From contig JAKACS010000284.1 in NCBI GenBank assembly GCA_021821235.1, positions 1-5,307 of the forward strand: DNA of 5,307 nt. The letters are read 5' to 3'. Source of the DNA: Bacillota bacterium (GTDB lineage Bacteria > Bacillota > Bacilli > Bacillales_B > DSM-18226). Shown here one piece after another: positions 1 to 5,307 of this stretch (the first letter of the stretch is position 1; each line of letters starts with the position of its first letter). Under the pieces are notes generated by a model, which was not told where the DNA came from, did not search any database, and saw only the letters and a program-made list of their open reading frames with translations. The translations under genes were made by a program, and so were the position numbers.

Positions 1-16
1 GAGATAGACGTTGGTT

Positions 17-22
17 GGAGGT
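17..22 (+). promoter_or_regulatory. murC ribosome-binding site that fixes the start
   Basis: GGAGGT lies 6-7 nt before the ATG at 29. It falls inside the coding extension that the TTG at 11 would imply, so it argues for ATG 29 as the true start. Confidence 0.85.
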
Positions 23-28
23 TCTTAT

Positions 29-1327
29 ATGACTATTTACCATTTTGTAGGTATAAAGGGGTCTGGAATGAGTGCTCTTGCACAAGTACTGCATGATATG
101 AATTTTCAAGTGCAGGGTTCCGATGTCGAAAAACGATTTTTTACGCAACAAGCCCTTGAACAATCAGGGATAAAGATCCTTCCCTTTCAAAAGGAAAATA
201 TTCAGCCGGGAATGACCATAATCGCAGGAAATGCGTTTCCTGATACTCATGAAGAAATTCAAGAGGCTATGAAGCTGGGACTTCCAATTGTCCGTTACCA
301 TCGCTTTTTAGGAGATTTCATGCAAAACTTCACAAGCATCGCTGTGGCGGGGGCTCATGGTAAGACGTCAACAACGGGGCTGCTTGCACATGTGATGAAA
401 GGGGCTAAGCCTACTGCCTTTTTAATTGGTGACGGTACAGGCAAAGGCGAGGAAAATGCCGAATACTTTGTATTTGAGGCCTGTGAATACAGAAGGCATT
501 TCTTATCCTATTTTCCAGATTATGCGATCATGACGAATATAGATTTTGATCATCCTGATTATTTTGCCAATATTGACGATGTCTTTTCCGCTTTTCAAGA
601 AATGGCACTCCAAGTTAAAAAAGGAATTTTTGCTTGCGGCGATGATGAACAACTGCAAAAGATTCAGGCGAAGGTGCCTGTGCTTTTCTACGGTTTCGGC
701 GAAGAAAATGATTATCAGGCGAAAAATGTGGTAAAAACAACAGAAGGTACAACTTTCGATGTGTTTATTCGCAACAATTTTTACAATACCTTCTCAATCC
801 CGACCTTTGGGGATCACAATGTATTAAATTCATTGGCCGTTATTGCAGTATGTCATTATGAGGAAATCAATGCAGATGTGGTAAAGCAAAACTTGTTGAC
901 TTTCCATGGGGTAAAAAGACGGTTTTCTGAAAAGAAAATGGGTTCGCAAATTTTAATTGATGATTATGCCCACCATCCGACTGAAATTAAAGCAACGCTG
1001 AATGCGGCTAGGCAAAAATATCCTGAACAGCAAATTGTCGCCGTATTCCAGCCGCATACGTTTTCGCGGACACAAGCTTTTTTGGGGAATTTTGCCGAAA
1101 GTTTAAGTATGGCTGATCAAGTCTATTTATGTGAAATATTTGGTTCGGCTCGTGAAAACCATGGAAAGCTGTCCATCAAAGATTTACAGGGAAAAATTGC
1201 GGGTGCGGAAATCCTTTCAGAGGAAAGTACAGCATTACTCCAAAAACATGAGAACAGTATCATTATTTTCATGGGAGCCGGAGACATTCAGAAATTTCAA
1301 GAAGCATATGAAAAACAGATATCGTAA
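29..1327 (+). CDS. murC: UDP-N-acetylmuramate--L-alanine ligase (MurC)
   Basis: Cytoplasmic ATP-dependent ligase that adds L-alanine to UDP-N-acetylmuramic acid, the first step of peptidoglycan stem-peptide assembly. The 432 residues carry the full Mur-ligase set in order: N-terminal Rossmann motif [12 protein letters not shown] (5-16), ATP-binding P-loop GAHGKTSTT (108-116), central [10 protein letters not shown] (149-158) and [10 protein letters not shown] (170-179), [10 protein letters not shown] (261-270), then C-terminal [10 protein letters not shown] (311-320), FQPHTFSRT (340-348) and MGAGDI (415-420). Length equals that of Bacillus MurC. The ATG at 29 is chosen because GGAGGT at 17-22 sits 6-7 nt upstream; an in-frame TTG at 11 would lie upstream of that Shine-Dalgarno sequence. 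The gene is intact and followed directly by a terminator. Its promoter is not visible: it starts 28 nt into the window and may be co-transcribed with an upstream gene (in B. subtilis, sftA/ytpT). Confidence 0.97.
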   Translation: MTIYHFVGIKGSGMSALAQVLHDMNFQVQGSDVEKRFFTQQALEQSGIKILPFQKENIQPGMTIIAGNAFPDTHEEIQEAMKLGLPIVRYHRFLGDFMQNFTSIAVAGAHGKTSTTGLLAHVMKGAKPTAFLIGDGTGKGEENAEYFVFEACEYRRHFLSYFPDYAIMTNIDFDHPDYFANIDDVFSAFQEMALQVKKGIFACGDDEQLQKIQAKVPVLFYGFGEENDYQAKNVVKTTEGTTFDVFIRNNFYNTFSIPTFGDHNVLNSLAVIAVCHYEEINADVVKQNLLTFHGVKRRFSEKKMGSQILIDDYAHHPTEIKATLNAARQKYPEQQIVAVFQPHTFSRTQAFLGNFAESLSMADQVYLCEIFGSARENHGKLSIKDLQGKIAGAEILSEESTALLQKHENSIIIFMGAGDIQKFQEAYEKQIS

Positions 1328-1329
1328 CG

Positions 1330-1359
1330 AAAAACTCGCCATTTCCTTGGCGAGTTTTT
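1330..1359 (+). terminator. Intrinsic terminator of murC
   Basis: A perfect 12-bp inverted repeat (arms 1330-1341 and 1348-1359, core ACTCGCC/GGCGAGT) encloses a 6-nt loop and runs into a T-rich arm. It begins 3 nt after the murC stop. The flanking A and T runs make it potentially bidirectional. It isolates murC from the stress operon downstream. Confidence 0.92.
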
Positions 1360-1386
1360 GATTTACCGTAACGCCTTTGCCGAAAT

Positions 1387-1415
1387 ATATGATACAATTC
1401 TTCTGTAGTGAATTA
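1387..1415 (+). promoter_or_regulatory. Candidate sigma-H-type promoter for ytxGHJ
   Basis: The -10-like AGTGAATTA at 1407-1415 matches the sigma-H pattern RNNGAATWW at every position. Eleven nt upstream, ATATGATAC at 1387-1395 matches RNAGGAWWW with two mismatches. From family knowledge, the B. subtilis ytxGHJ operon is under both sigma-B and sigma-H, which raises the prior. The -35 is imperfect, so this remains a candidate. Confidence 0.45.
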
Positions 1416-1481
1416 GCCGGAAAAATGCGTTTTTGTAAATGTATTCCATTTCCAAGTCCGTAATGACGGCTTATTGTTGTT

Positions 1482-1506
1482 GTTTAGATCAGTACAGGTT
1501 GGGTAA
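1482..1506 (+). promoter_or_regulatory. Sigma-B promoter of the ytxGHJ operon
   Basis: GTTTAG (1482-1487), a 13-nt spacer, and GGGTAA (1501-1506) differ by one base per element from the general-stress consensus GTTTAA / GGGTAT, at accepted spacing. Predicted transcription start is near 1513, about 30 nt before the ytxG ATG. This fits the known general-stress control of ytxGHJ in B. subtilis and suggests induction by heat, salt, ethanol or energy stress. Confidence 0.82.
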
Positions 1507-1531
1507 TACATAATAAAAGTTAGATTATCGC

Positions 1532-1537
1532 GGAGGT
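1532..1537 (+). promoter_or_regulatory. ytxG ribosome-binding site that fixes the start
   Basis: GGAGGT precedes the ATG at 1545 by 7-8 nt. The in-frame GTG at 1536 overlaps this Shine-Dalgarno sequence and so cannot be the start. Confidence 0.85.
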
Positions 1538-1544
1538 GCCAACT

Positions 1545-2018
1545 ATGCAAATTATCTTGTATTTGAGTGTTGCTTTGATTGCAATTGCGTTCCTTGTTCT
1601 TGTGATCTTTTTAGCAAAGGCCTTGCAATCGCTGAGCCTGACGTTAGAAAGTGTCTCCAAAACATTAGATGGTTTGGAAAAACAGTTGAACGGGGTAACA
1701 AATGAAACAACGGTGCTTTTACATAAAACAAATGCGATTGCCGATGATATTCAACAAAAATCGGAAAGCTTAAACAGCGTTGTTGATGCGGTAAAAGATG
1801 TGGGGGCAACCGTCAGCCACTTTAATCAAACATTGCAATCAATTAGTCACAAGGTGGATAAGCAAGTAGAACAAAATAAGGATAAACTCTCGCAAGTGAT
1901 TCAGTGGGGAAATGTTTTAATGGAGTTAAAGGACAAATGGAAAGAACGAAAGCAGAAAACGACTGTTTCAGAACATAAGATTATGGCAAGTGAGCGTGTT
2001 AATGCTCGATCAAATTAA
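1545..2018 (+). CDS. ytxG: DUF948 general-stress protein YtxG
   Basis: 157-residue protein with one N-terminal hydrophobic segment (about residues 2-24, [20 protein letters not shown]), probably an uncleaved signal anchor. A long, heptad-like region follows (about 25-135, many L/V/I with Q, K, S, N) that should form a coiled coil, then a basic tail (WKERKQK). This is the DUF948 architecture of B. subtilis YtxG. First gene of the ytxG-ytxH-ytxJ operon behind a sigma-B-like promoter; ytxH follows after 23 nt with its own strong ribosome-binding site. Biochemical function is not established. A membrane-tethered structural or scaffold role is inferred from shape only. The symbol rests on family features plus synteny. 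Confidence 0.9.
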   Translation: MQIILYLSVALIAIAFLVLVIFLAKALQSLSLTLESVSKTLDGLEKQLNGVTNETTVLLHKTNAIADDIQQKSESLNSVVDAVKDVGATVSHFNQTLQSISHKVDKQVEQNKDKLSQVIQWGNVLMELKDKWKERKQKTTVSEHKIMASERVNARSN

Positions 2019-2041
2019 TTTTTATAGGAGGATTTGGATTT

Positions 2042-2446
2042 ATGGCCAGCAGGGAATATGAGACGCGCGAAAATCATCAAATCAGAGCGGCGGATGAAAA
2101 GGGTGGAAACAAATTTTTACTTGGTGCGTTCATCGGCGGAATTGCCGGTGCCGCTGCCGGTATGCTGCTTGCTCCTAAAGCGGGAAAGGAGCTTCGGAGC
2201 AAATTGAATCAACAGCTGAGCAGACTGATGGATCAGTCACAGCAGCTGCGGGAAACCTTTGTTCCTGGGAAACAGGAAACACCCGAAGACAGTGCTCCAA
2301 CAACATATATTTCTTTAGAACCGGTCAAGCCCGATCATGAAGCGGCCGTGAAAGAAATAATAGAAAGCGATGAAGAAGTGCAAAGAAGGCTGGAAGAAGC
2401 CAAGCGGGCATTTGAGGAAGAAGAAAATCGGATTAGCGTGAAATAA
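2042..2446 (+). CDS. ytxH: YtxH-family general-stress membrane protein
   Basis: 134 residues. After a polar N-terminus comes a short glycine-zipper hydrophobic segment (about 25-43, GAFIGGIAGAAAG at 28-40), followed at once by the YtxH signature LLAPKAGKELR (42-52). The rest is amphipathic and charged: 53-75 is Q/L-rich, then an acidic, glutamate-rich predicted helix at 98-130. The N-terminal zipper plus LLAP.xG motif is diagnostic of the YtxH family, whose members are small stress-induced proteins of unknown mechanism in many Firmicutes. The start is supported by AGGAGGA at 2026-2032. It sits 23 nt after ytxG and probably shares its transcript. Membrane association and oligomerisation through the glycine zipper are inferred. 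Confidence 0.92.
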   Translation: MASREYETRENHQIRAADEKGGNKFLLGAFIGGIAGAAAGMLLAPKAGKELRSKLNQQLSRLMDQSQQLRETFVPGKQETPEDSAPTTYISLEPVKPDHEAAVKEIIESDEEVQRRLEEAKRAFEEEENRISVK

Positions 2447-2468
2447 CTTTTTGGCTAAGTAAAATGGT

Positions 2469-2497
2469 TTGTTTACGGAACGGTGAAGTGGTAAAAT
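2469..2497 (+). promoter_or_regulatory. Possible internal promoter for ytxJ
   Basis: Two overlapping readings exist. A sigma-A-like one is TTGTTT (2469-2474), 17 nt, TAAAAT (2492-2497), with an extended -10 TGG just before the hexamer. A sigma-B-like one is GTTTAC (2471-2476), 12 nt, TGGTAA (2489-2494), each element one base from the pattern seen upstream of ytxG. Either would start ytxJ transcription around 2504, within or after the hairpin, and so bypass it. Evidence is sequence match only. Confidence 0.35.
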
Positions 2498-2516
2498 GGC
2501 TTCACCGTTTATTTTT
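2478..2516 (+). terminator. Hairpin with T-tract between ytxH and ytxJ (possible attenuating terminator)
   Basis: Perfect 10-bp arms AACGGTGAAG (2479-2488) and CTTCACCGTT (2500-2509), extendable by G-T pairs, enclose an 11-nt loop and are followed by TATTTTT. The form is that of an intrinsic terminator inside the operon, ending just before the ytxJ ribosome-binding site (GGAGGG at 2517-2522). It could reduce ytxJ relative to ytxGH, or act as a 3' stabilising stem-loop for the ytxGH message. Confidence 0.55.
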
Positions 2517-2530
2517 GGAGGGATGGGTCA

Positions 2531-2863
2531 ATGCTACAGAAACTTGATTCGGTTGAACAGTTTGATGAAATTTTAAAAAAAGAGGAAAAACTTTTCTTGA
2601 TGAAACACAGCTTAACATGTCCGATTAGTGGAGCGGCATATCAGGAATATCAACAATATGCTGAAGGGCAACCGCAAATCCCAACTTATTTTCTTGCTGT
2701 CCAGGACGCAAGACCGCTATCAAATGAAATCGCGGATCGTTTTCAAATCAAACATGAAAGCCCGCAAGCCATATTATTTATCAACGGCAAGCCCGTATGG
2801 AACACATCCCATTGGAAAATAAAAGTAAAGTCATTGGCAGATGCTGCACAAGAACATAAATAA
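2531..2863 (+). CDS. ytxJ: Bacillithiol-system redox-active protein YtxJ (BrxC-type)
   Basis: 110-residue cytoplasmic protein with a predicted thioredoxin fold. The motif HSLTCPISG (26-34) holds the only cysteine, Cys30, in the TCPIS context typical of YtxJ. A cis-proline loop candidate, ESPQAILF, follows at 76-83, then NGKPVW (85-90). In the family, the TCPIS protein YtxJ (BrxC) is a monothiol bacilliredoxin-like protein linked to bacillithiol in Firmicutes. Action on S-bacillithiolated or disulfide-stressed proteins is inferred for this copy. No signal peptide. Ribosome-binding site GGAGGG at 2517-2522. Last gene of the stress operon, 84 nt after ytxH and separated by a hairpin with a possible internal promoter. 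The bidirectional terminator starts 10 nt after its stop. Confidence 0.93.
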   Translation: MLQKLDSVEQFDEILKKEEKLFLMKHSLTCPISGAAYQEYQQYAEGQPQIPTYFLAVQDARPLSNEIADRFQIKHESPQAILFINGKPVWNTSHWKIKVKSLADAAQEHK

Positions 2864-2873
2864 AAAGAATGAT

Positions 2874-2901
2874 AAAAAAGAGCCAATTTGGCTCTTTTTT
2901 T
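2874..2901. terminator. Bidirectional terminator between ytxJ and the convergent FtsA-like gene
   Basis: An 11-bp perfect stem (AAAAAAGAGCC at 2874-2884 with GGCTCTTTTTT at 2890-2900, loop AATTT) is flanked by A runs on the left and T runs on the right, so it reads as an intrinsic terminator on both strands. It ends the ytxGHJ transcript 10 nt after ytxJ. It is also the first U-tract hairpin met by the leftward transcript, about 100 nt after that gene's stop. Confidence 0.92.
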
Positions 2902-2903
2902 AG

Positions 2904-2994
2904 CTAATCAGAATTTATATCCATAAATTCTGAACGCATAAATTCAACTACGCCTCTGTCTTCGTCCCTAGGGACTCGCCAGTCGGCGAGTTTT
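2904..2994. repeat. Cluster of three perfect inverted repeats (candidate dispersed intergenic element)
   Basis: Seen directly: (a) TCAGAATTTAT (2908-2918) with ATAAATTCTGA (2923-2933), 11-bp stem and 4-nt loop; (b) the self-complementary GTCCCTAGGGAC (2964-2975); (c) ACTCGCC (2974-2980) with GGCGAGT (2985-2991), loop AGTC, followed by TTTT. A 9-nt direct repeat, CATAAATTC, lies at 2922-2930 and 2937-2945, so the left arm of (a) could pair with either copy. Such density of stems between two convergent genes that already share a terminator suggests a discrete structured unit. Whether it recurs in the genome cannot be seen here. Confidence 0.5.
2974..2994 (+). terminator. Second + strand terminator-like hairpin facing the FtsA-like gene
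   Basis: A 7-bp perfect stem, ACTCGCC-AGTC-GGCGAGT, is followed by TTTTC. The arms equal the core of the murC terminator. No + strand gene ends here, so it would act only on read-through past 2901, protecting the convergent gene from antisense transcription. On the - strand it lacks a U-tract and is not a terminator. It may simply be part of the repeat unit. Confidence 0.4.
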
Positions 2995-2997
2995 CAT

Positions 2998-5160
2998 TTA
3001 ATAAACTTTTTCAGCAAGTGGCCAGACAATTTTTAGATCATCACCGGAGTTAACTTGATCATAAAAAGTCGTTGGCTGGTTGTTTTTTAATAAAATGTAC
3101 GGACCGGTTGTTTTTTCCGGTACTTCAATTTCAACTTGGCGGAAGAGATCCTGGAAAATAAACGGATCCGTTGTATTTTCAACAATCGTCAATTTGTCAC
3201 CCCTAAAAAGCTCGTCATTTTCGTTCAGTGAATGACCGTCGCGGATAACTTCAGCCGCTTTTTTCAATAGGGTGATTTGTTTGCCATTAAAAAAAATGGG
3301 GATGCTTTTTTCAAACTGAATGTTTTTCCATTCTGCAAATCGTTTTACCGTTACTTTTTTTCCATTCACCATTTCAATCTGATCCTTGTCTTGAATAAGT
3401 GTATCTTTTGTTGTTTCAGCTCCATTAAGTAAAAGTTTACCGCTTGCAAAGGAAACTTCCATTTCTGTTCCATTCACCGTAAGATAAAATGGTTCAAGAG
3501 CTGTAAAATCAACTGTCCGTTCAATATGTTCAAGCAGCTCTTCAATCGTTTCCGGGTGCTTATAAATGATTTCATCGCGATCTTCGACCATTTTGGTGTC
3601 TGCCGTTACTTCCCCATTGCAAATAATGACTGGCGAAATTTCCAACATCTCTCCATTTACTGTTAGATTGAGATTGGGGATATGATCAATTAAATCTTTA
3701 ATTTGCAAAGCGGTTGGCTGTCCATCTGCCCCTTTTTCGAAAATGATTTGATCGCCATTTTGGACGTGATCGTCGAGCGAACAGGACTTGCCATTCAGCA
3801 ACAGAACGGGAGCTTCTCCAAGCTTTCCGGGAATCGTTACCGTTTGCTTGTTAAGCGTGACGATTTTTGCAAGCCCCGGCTTTCCGTATAGTTTGCTCAT
3901 TTTTATTCCCGCAGTGATAAGGCTATCGCCAACCGTAACTTCCTTGATATCAAAAAGGCGTACTGGGTTGCCATTTACACTTATCGAAACATATTGCACA
4001 GGGGTACTGTGTGCAGCAATTGCAATTCCGATTGGTGTGACAAGCTCAGGCCCTCTTTGGATGTGATCGGCAATGGTTAACGAGGAGATCGCATCAATTC
4101 CCCTAATGGCGACACGATTCGCCGGAATTTGCAAAATAGCCGCAATTTTTTCCGGTAGCTTCGGGGTTAAACTACCGCCGCCGACAAGCATGACCGCTTT
4201 TGGCGGTTTATTGTTGTTAAGTCGGCTAATTTCCCGGCAGATTGATGCGGCAAGGTGATCCAAGGCCGGGCTGATTTGGCTGATTACCTCAGCACTTTCT
4301 AAAGTTGTCTCAAAACCAAGGATATCGGTAATGGTGATTTGCTCCTTCGCGTTAAGCTCCCTTTTTGCTTGTTCTGCAAGCGGAAAATCCAATAAAAATT
4401 GATCGCTAATCGCCTCGGTGATTTCGTCCCCGGCAACTGGCACCATTCCATACGCCACAACGGTACCGGAGTCCGTAATCGCTATATCGGAAGTCCCCGC
4501 ACCAATGTCCACCAAGGCAACATTTAAACGGCGCATGGAAGGGGGGATGAGGACGTTAATCGCTGCAATTGGTTCAAGTGTTAAAGCTTCCATCTCCAAT
4601 CCCGAGCGATGGAGAGCTGCCATTAATGACTCCACGACAACTTTCGGGAGAAAGGTAGCGATGATTTCCGCTGATGCTTCCGTTCCTTGTTGATCAATTA
4701 AGTTGCCAATTTCTTCTCCATCAAGATGGTAGTAAAGAACGGAATAGCCAACGCAGTAGTATGTATGACTGTGATTAGAAGAATGTTTTTCGGCCACTTT
4801 TGCCTGAGCTGACTGGACAGCAGTTAATTCCAAATGAAGGATATCCTGTTTGAGCATCATCGGTTTGCCCTGAATGGAAACGATTGCTTTAGCTCGTTCT
4901 GTTTTTAATGATCTGCCTGCCGCTGCAACGCAAACTTTGCGTAGCGAACCGTGCTTTTCTTCTAATACTTCCTTAATTTCTGTAATTATTTTTGAAACGG
5001 ACAAAACATCATGGATTTGACCATCACGCATAGCCCGTTCTGCATGCTCTTTCGATAAGATATCAACAACTTGAAAAATTCCGTCCATTTTTTCGAGAAT
5101 AATTCCAACGACCGAGCGGGTTCCGATATCGAGTGCAAATATTTTTTTATTTTTTTGCAA
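2998..5160 (-). CDS. FtsA/PilM-type actin-fold ATPase with long C-terminal repeat region
   Basis: About 720 residues (numbering from TTG 5160). The N-terminal part (1-385) is an FtsA/PilM-like ATPase: phosphate-1 loop ALDIGTRSVVG (9-19), an SHS2/1C-like insertion (about 75-190), phosphate-2 loop VDIGAGTSDIAI (217-228), PVAGDEITEAI (241-251) and adenosine motif VMLVGGGSLTPKL (323-335). ATP binding is well supported. The C-terminal part (about 390-720) has imperfect repeats of roughly 60 residues with NG, GD.I and DL..(I/V) marks; no transmembrane segment is evident. Divisome FtsA is shorter, ends in an amphipathic helix and lies beside ftsZ; none of that holds here. Role unknown; a cell-envelope or polymer-forming role is inference only. 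Start: SD-like AAAGAAGGTG (5179-5170) overlaps the upstream GTG (5172), so TTG 5160 is preferred. Convergent with ytxJ. Confidence 0.88.
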   Translation of the reverse strand: MQKNKKIFALDIGTRSVVGIILEKMDGIFQVVDILSKEHAERAMRDGQIHDVLSVSKIITEIKEVLEEKHGSLRKVCVAAAGRSLKTERAKAIVSIQGKPMMLKQDILHLELTAVQSAQAKVAEKHSSNHSHTYYCVGYSVLYYHLDGEEIGNLIDQQGTEASAEIIATFLPKVVVESLMAALHRSGLEMEALTLEPIAAINVLIPPSMRRLNVALVDIGAGTSDIAITDSGTVVAYGMVPVAGDEITEAISDQFLLDFPLAEQAKRELNAKEQITITDILGFETTLESAEVISQISPALDHLAASICREISRLNNNKPPKAVMLVGGGSLTPKLPEKIAAILQIPANRVAIRGIDAISSLTIADHIQRGPELVTPIGIAIAAHSTPVQYVSISVNGNPVRLFDIKEVTVGDSLITAGIKMSKLYGKPGLAKIVTLNKQTVTIPGKLGEAPVLLLNGKSCSLDDHVQNGDQIIFEKGADGQPTALQIKDLIDHIPNLNLTVNGEMLEISPVIICNGEVTADTKMVEDRDEIIYKHPETIEELLEHIERTVDFTALEPFYLTVNGTEMEVSFASGKLLLNGAETTKDTLIQDKDQIEMVNGKKVTVKRFAEWKNIQFEKSIPIFFNGKQITLLKKAAEVIRDGHSLNENDELFRGDKLTIVENTTDPFIFQDLFRQVEIEVPEKTTGPYILLKNNQPTTFYDQVNSGDDLKIVWPLAEKVY

Positions 5161-5169
5161 TTTTTCATG

Positions 5170-5179
5170 CACCTTCTTT
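5170..5179 (-). promoter_or_regulatory. Ribosome-binding site deciding the start of the FtsA-like gene
   Basis: On the - strand AAAGAAGGTG matches the anti-Shine-Dalgarno complement AAAGGAGGTG with one mismatch. Its last three bases are the GTG that opens the longest frame, so that codon is unlikely to be used. An ATG at 5168 is out of frame and only 3 nt away. The in-frame TTG at 5160 lies 11 nt after the AAGG core, a long but workable spacing. Confidence 0.6.
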
Positions 5180-5201
5180 AAAAAATGACATATAATGCTT
5201 T

Positions 5202-5217
5202 AACGCTTAAAAGCGTT
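5202..5217. promoter_or_regulatory. Perfect dyad, candidate operator between divergent units
   Basis: AACGCTT (5202-5208) and AAGCGTT (5211-5217) form a perfect 7-bp inverted repeat around AA, 41 nt from the FtsA-like start. It has no U-tract and so is not a terminator. The size and symmetry suit a dimeric repressor. It falls near the start point of the weak leftward promoter candidate. It could instead be a 5'-UTR hairpin. Confidence 0.4.
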
Positions 5218-5245
5218 TAATTGATAAAGAAAAAATACGTGACAA
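5217..5245 (-). promoter_or_regulatory. Weak candidate promoter for the FtsA-like gene
   Basis: Reading leftward, TTGTCA (5245-5240, 5 of 6 to TTGACA) is followed after 17 nt by AATTAA (5222-5217, 3 of 6 to TATAAT). The -10 is poor. The -35 overlaps that of the rightward promoter, so the two would be back to back. No better leftward sigma-A pair was seen. Confidence 0.25.
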
Positions 5246-5267
5246 AGAATAATATTTCCGCTATAAT
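5239..5267 (+). promoter_or_regulatory. Strong sigma-A promoter reading out of the window
   Basis: GTGACA (5239-5244), a 17-nt spacer, then the exact consensus TATAAT (5262-5267). Start predicted near 5274. The last bases of the window (TTAGGGA) may begin a Shine-Dalgarno sequence, so the gene should start just beyond the edge. By Bacillus synteny aroA or ccpA is the first guess, but nothing in the window proves it. Confidence 0.8.
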
Positions 5268-5307
5268 AAAGCCTAATTATATAGAAAATGTATCATATTT
5301 TTAGGGA

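Noticed and set aside
11..28. In-frame TTG at 11 as an upstream murC start
   Set aside because: The GGAGGT at 17-22 would then lie inside the gene; ATG 29 has correct spacing and gives the standard 432-residue length.
1..28. C-terminus of an upstream gene (a TAG at 5-7 or a TGA at 30-32)
   Set aside because: Too few codons to identify the frame or family; upstream sequence would be needed.
1360..1535. A riboswitch, T-box or small RNA between murC and ytxG
   Set aside because: No terminator/antiterminator pair, no T-box-like conserved core and no long stem; promoter elements account for the recognisable parts.
1536..1544. In-frame GTG at 1536 as the ytxG start
   Set aside because: It overlaps the Shine-Dalgarno sequence itself; ATG 1545 fits.
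1552..1809. An 85-codon - strand open frame
   Set aside because: Antisense shadow of ytxG with low-complexity, non-protein-like composition.
2904..2993. A 29-codon - strand open frame as a real small gene
   Set aside because: No start codon at the head of the frame, no ribosome-binding site before its internal ATGs, and it overlaps three hairpins; kept only as a repeat-element finding.
3703..4693. Several + strand open frames of 60-90 codons
   Set aside because: They lie antisense to the well-supported FtsA-like gene and show no recognisable domains or ribosome-binding sites.
5168..5196. A second + strand promoter, TGCACC-N17-TATAAT
   Set aside because: The -10 is exact but the -35 matches only 3 of 6 and it overlaps the FtsA-like start; AT-rich DNA makes an isolated TATAAT cheap.
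1..5307. CRISPR array, tRNA/rRNA, insertion sequence or prophage
   Set aside because: No regularly spaced repeats, cloverleaf, rRNA-like stretch, transposase or terminal inverted repeats with target duplication were seen.

Overview
The window reads as Bacillaceae chromosome (low-to-moderate GC, strong GGAGG ribosome-binding sites, intrinsic terminators). Gene content and order murC - ytxG - ytxH - ytxJ match the Bacillus core-genome segment that in B. subtilis runs murC, ytxGHJ, then aroA and ccpA. The genus cannot be fixed from the sequence alone.

Layout on the + strand: (1) murC (29-1327), a complete 432-residue UDP-N-acetylmuramate--L-alanine ligase, closed by a strong intrinsic terminator 3 nt after its stop. 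(2) A gene-free stretch of 217 nt, which also holds that terminator. It carries a textbook sigma-B-like promoter (GTTTAG-N13-GGGTAA) and, upstream of it, a candidate sigma-H promoter. Dual sigma-B/sigma-H control is what is described for the B. subtilis ytxGHJ operon. (3) ytxG (DUF948 membrane-anchored coiled coil), ytxH (glycine-zipper membrane protein) and ytxJ (thioredoxin-fold, single-cysteine bacillithiol-linked protein). A hairpin and possible extra promoter sit between ytxH and ytxJ. (4) A bidirectional terminator shared with the convergent gene beyond it, then about 90 nt packed with three perfect inverted repeats that no gene explains. This looks like a dispersed intergenic repeat unit.

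On the - strand: a roughly 720-residue FtsA/PilM-type actin-fold ATPase (2998-5160 or 5172). It has an unusual C-terminal half built of about five imperfect 60-residue repeats rich in NG and GD.I motifs. It is not divisome FtsA, and its role is unknown. It occupies the place where B. subtilis has aroA directly after ytxJ.

The right-hand 135 nt is a divergent promoter region. It has a near-consensus sigma-A promoter (GTGACA-N17-TATAAT) pointing out of the window and a perfect dyad (AACGCTT-AA-AAGCGTT) between the two transcription units. By synteny the rightward gene may be aroA or ccpA, but it lies outside the window.

Functionally the window combines cell-wall precursor synthesis (MurC), a stress-inducible membrane and redox operon (YtxGHJ), and an orphan actin-like ATPase.
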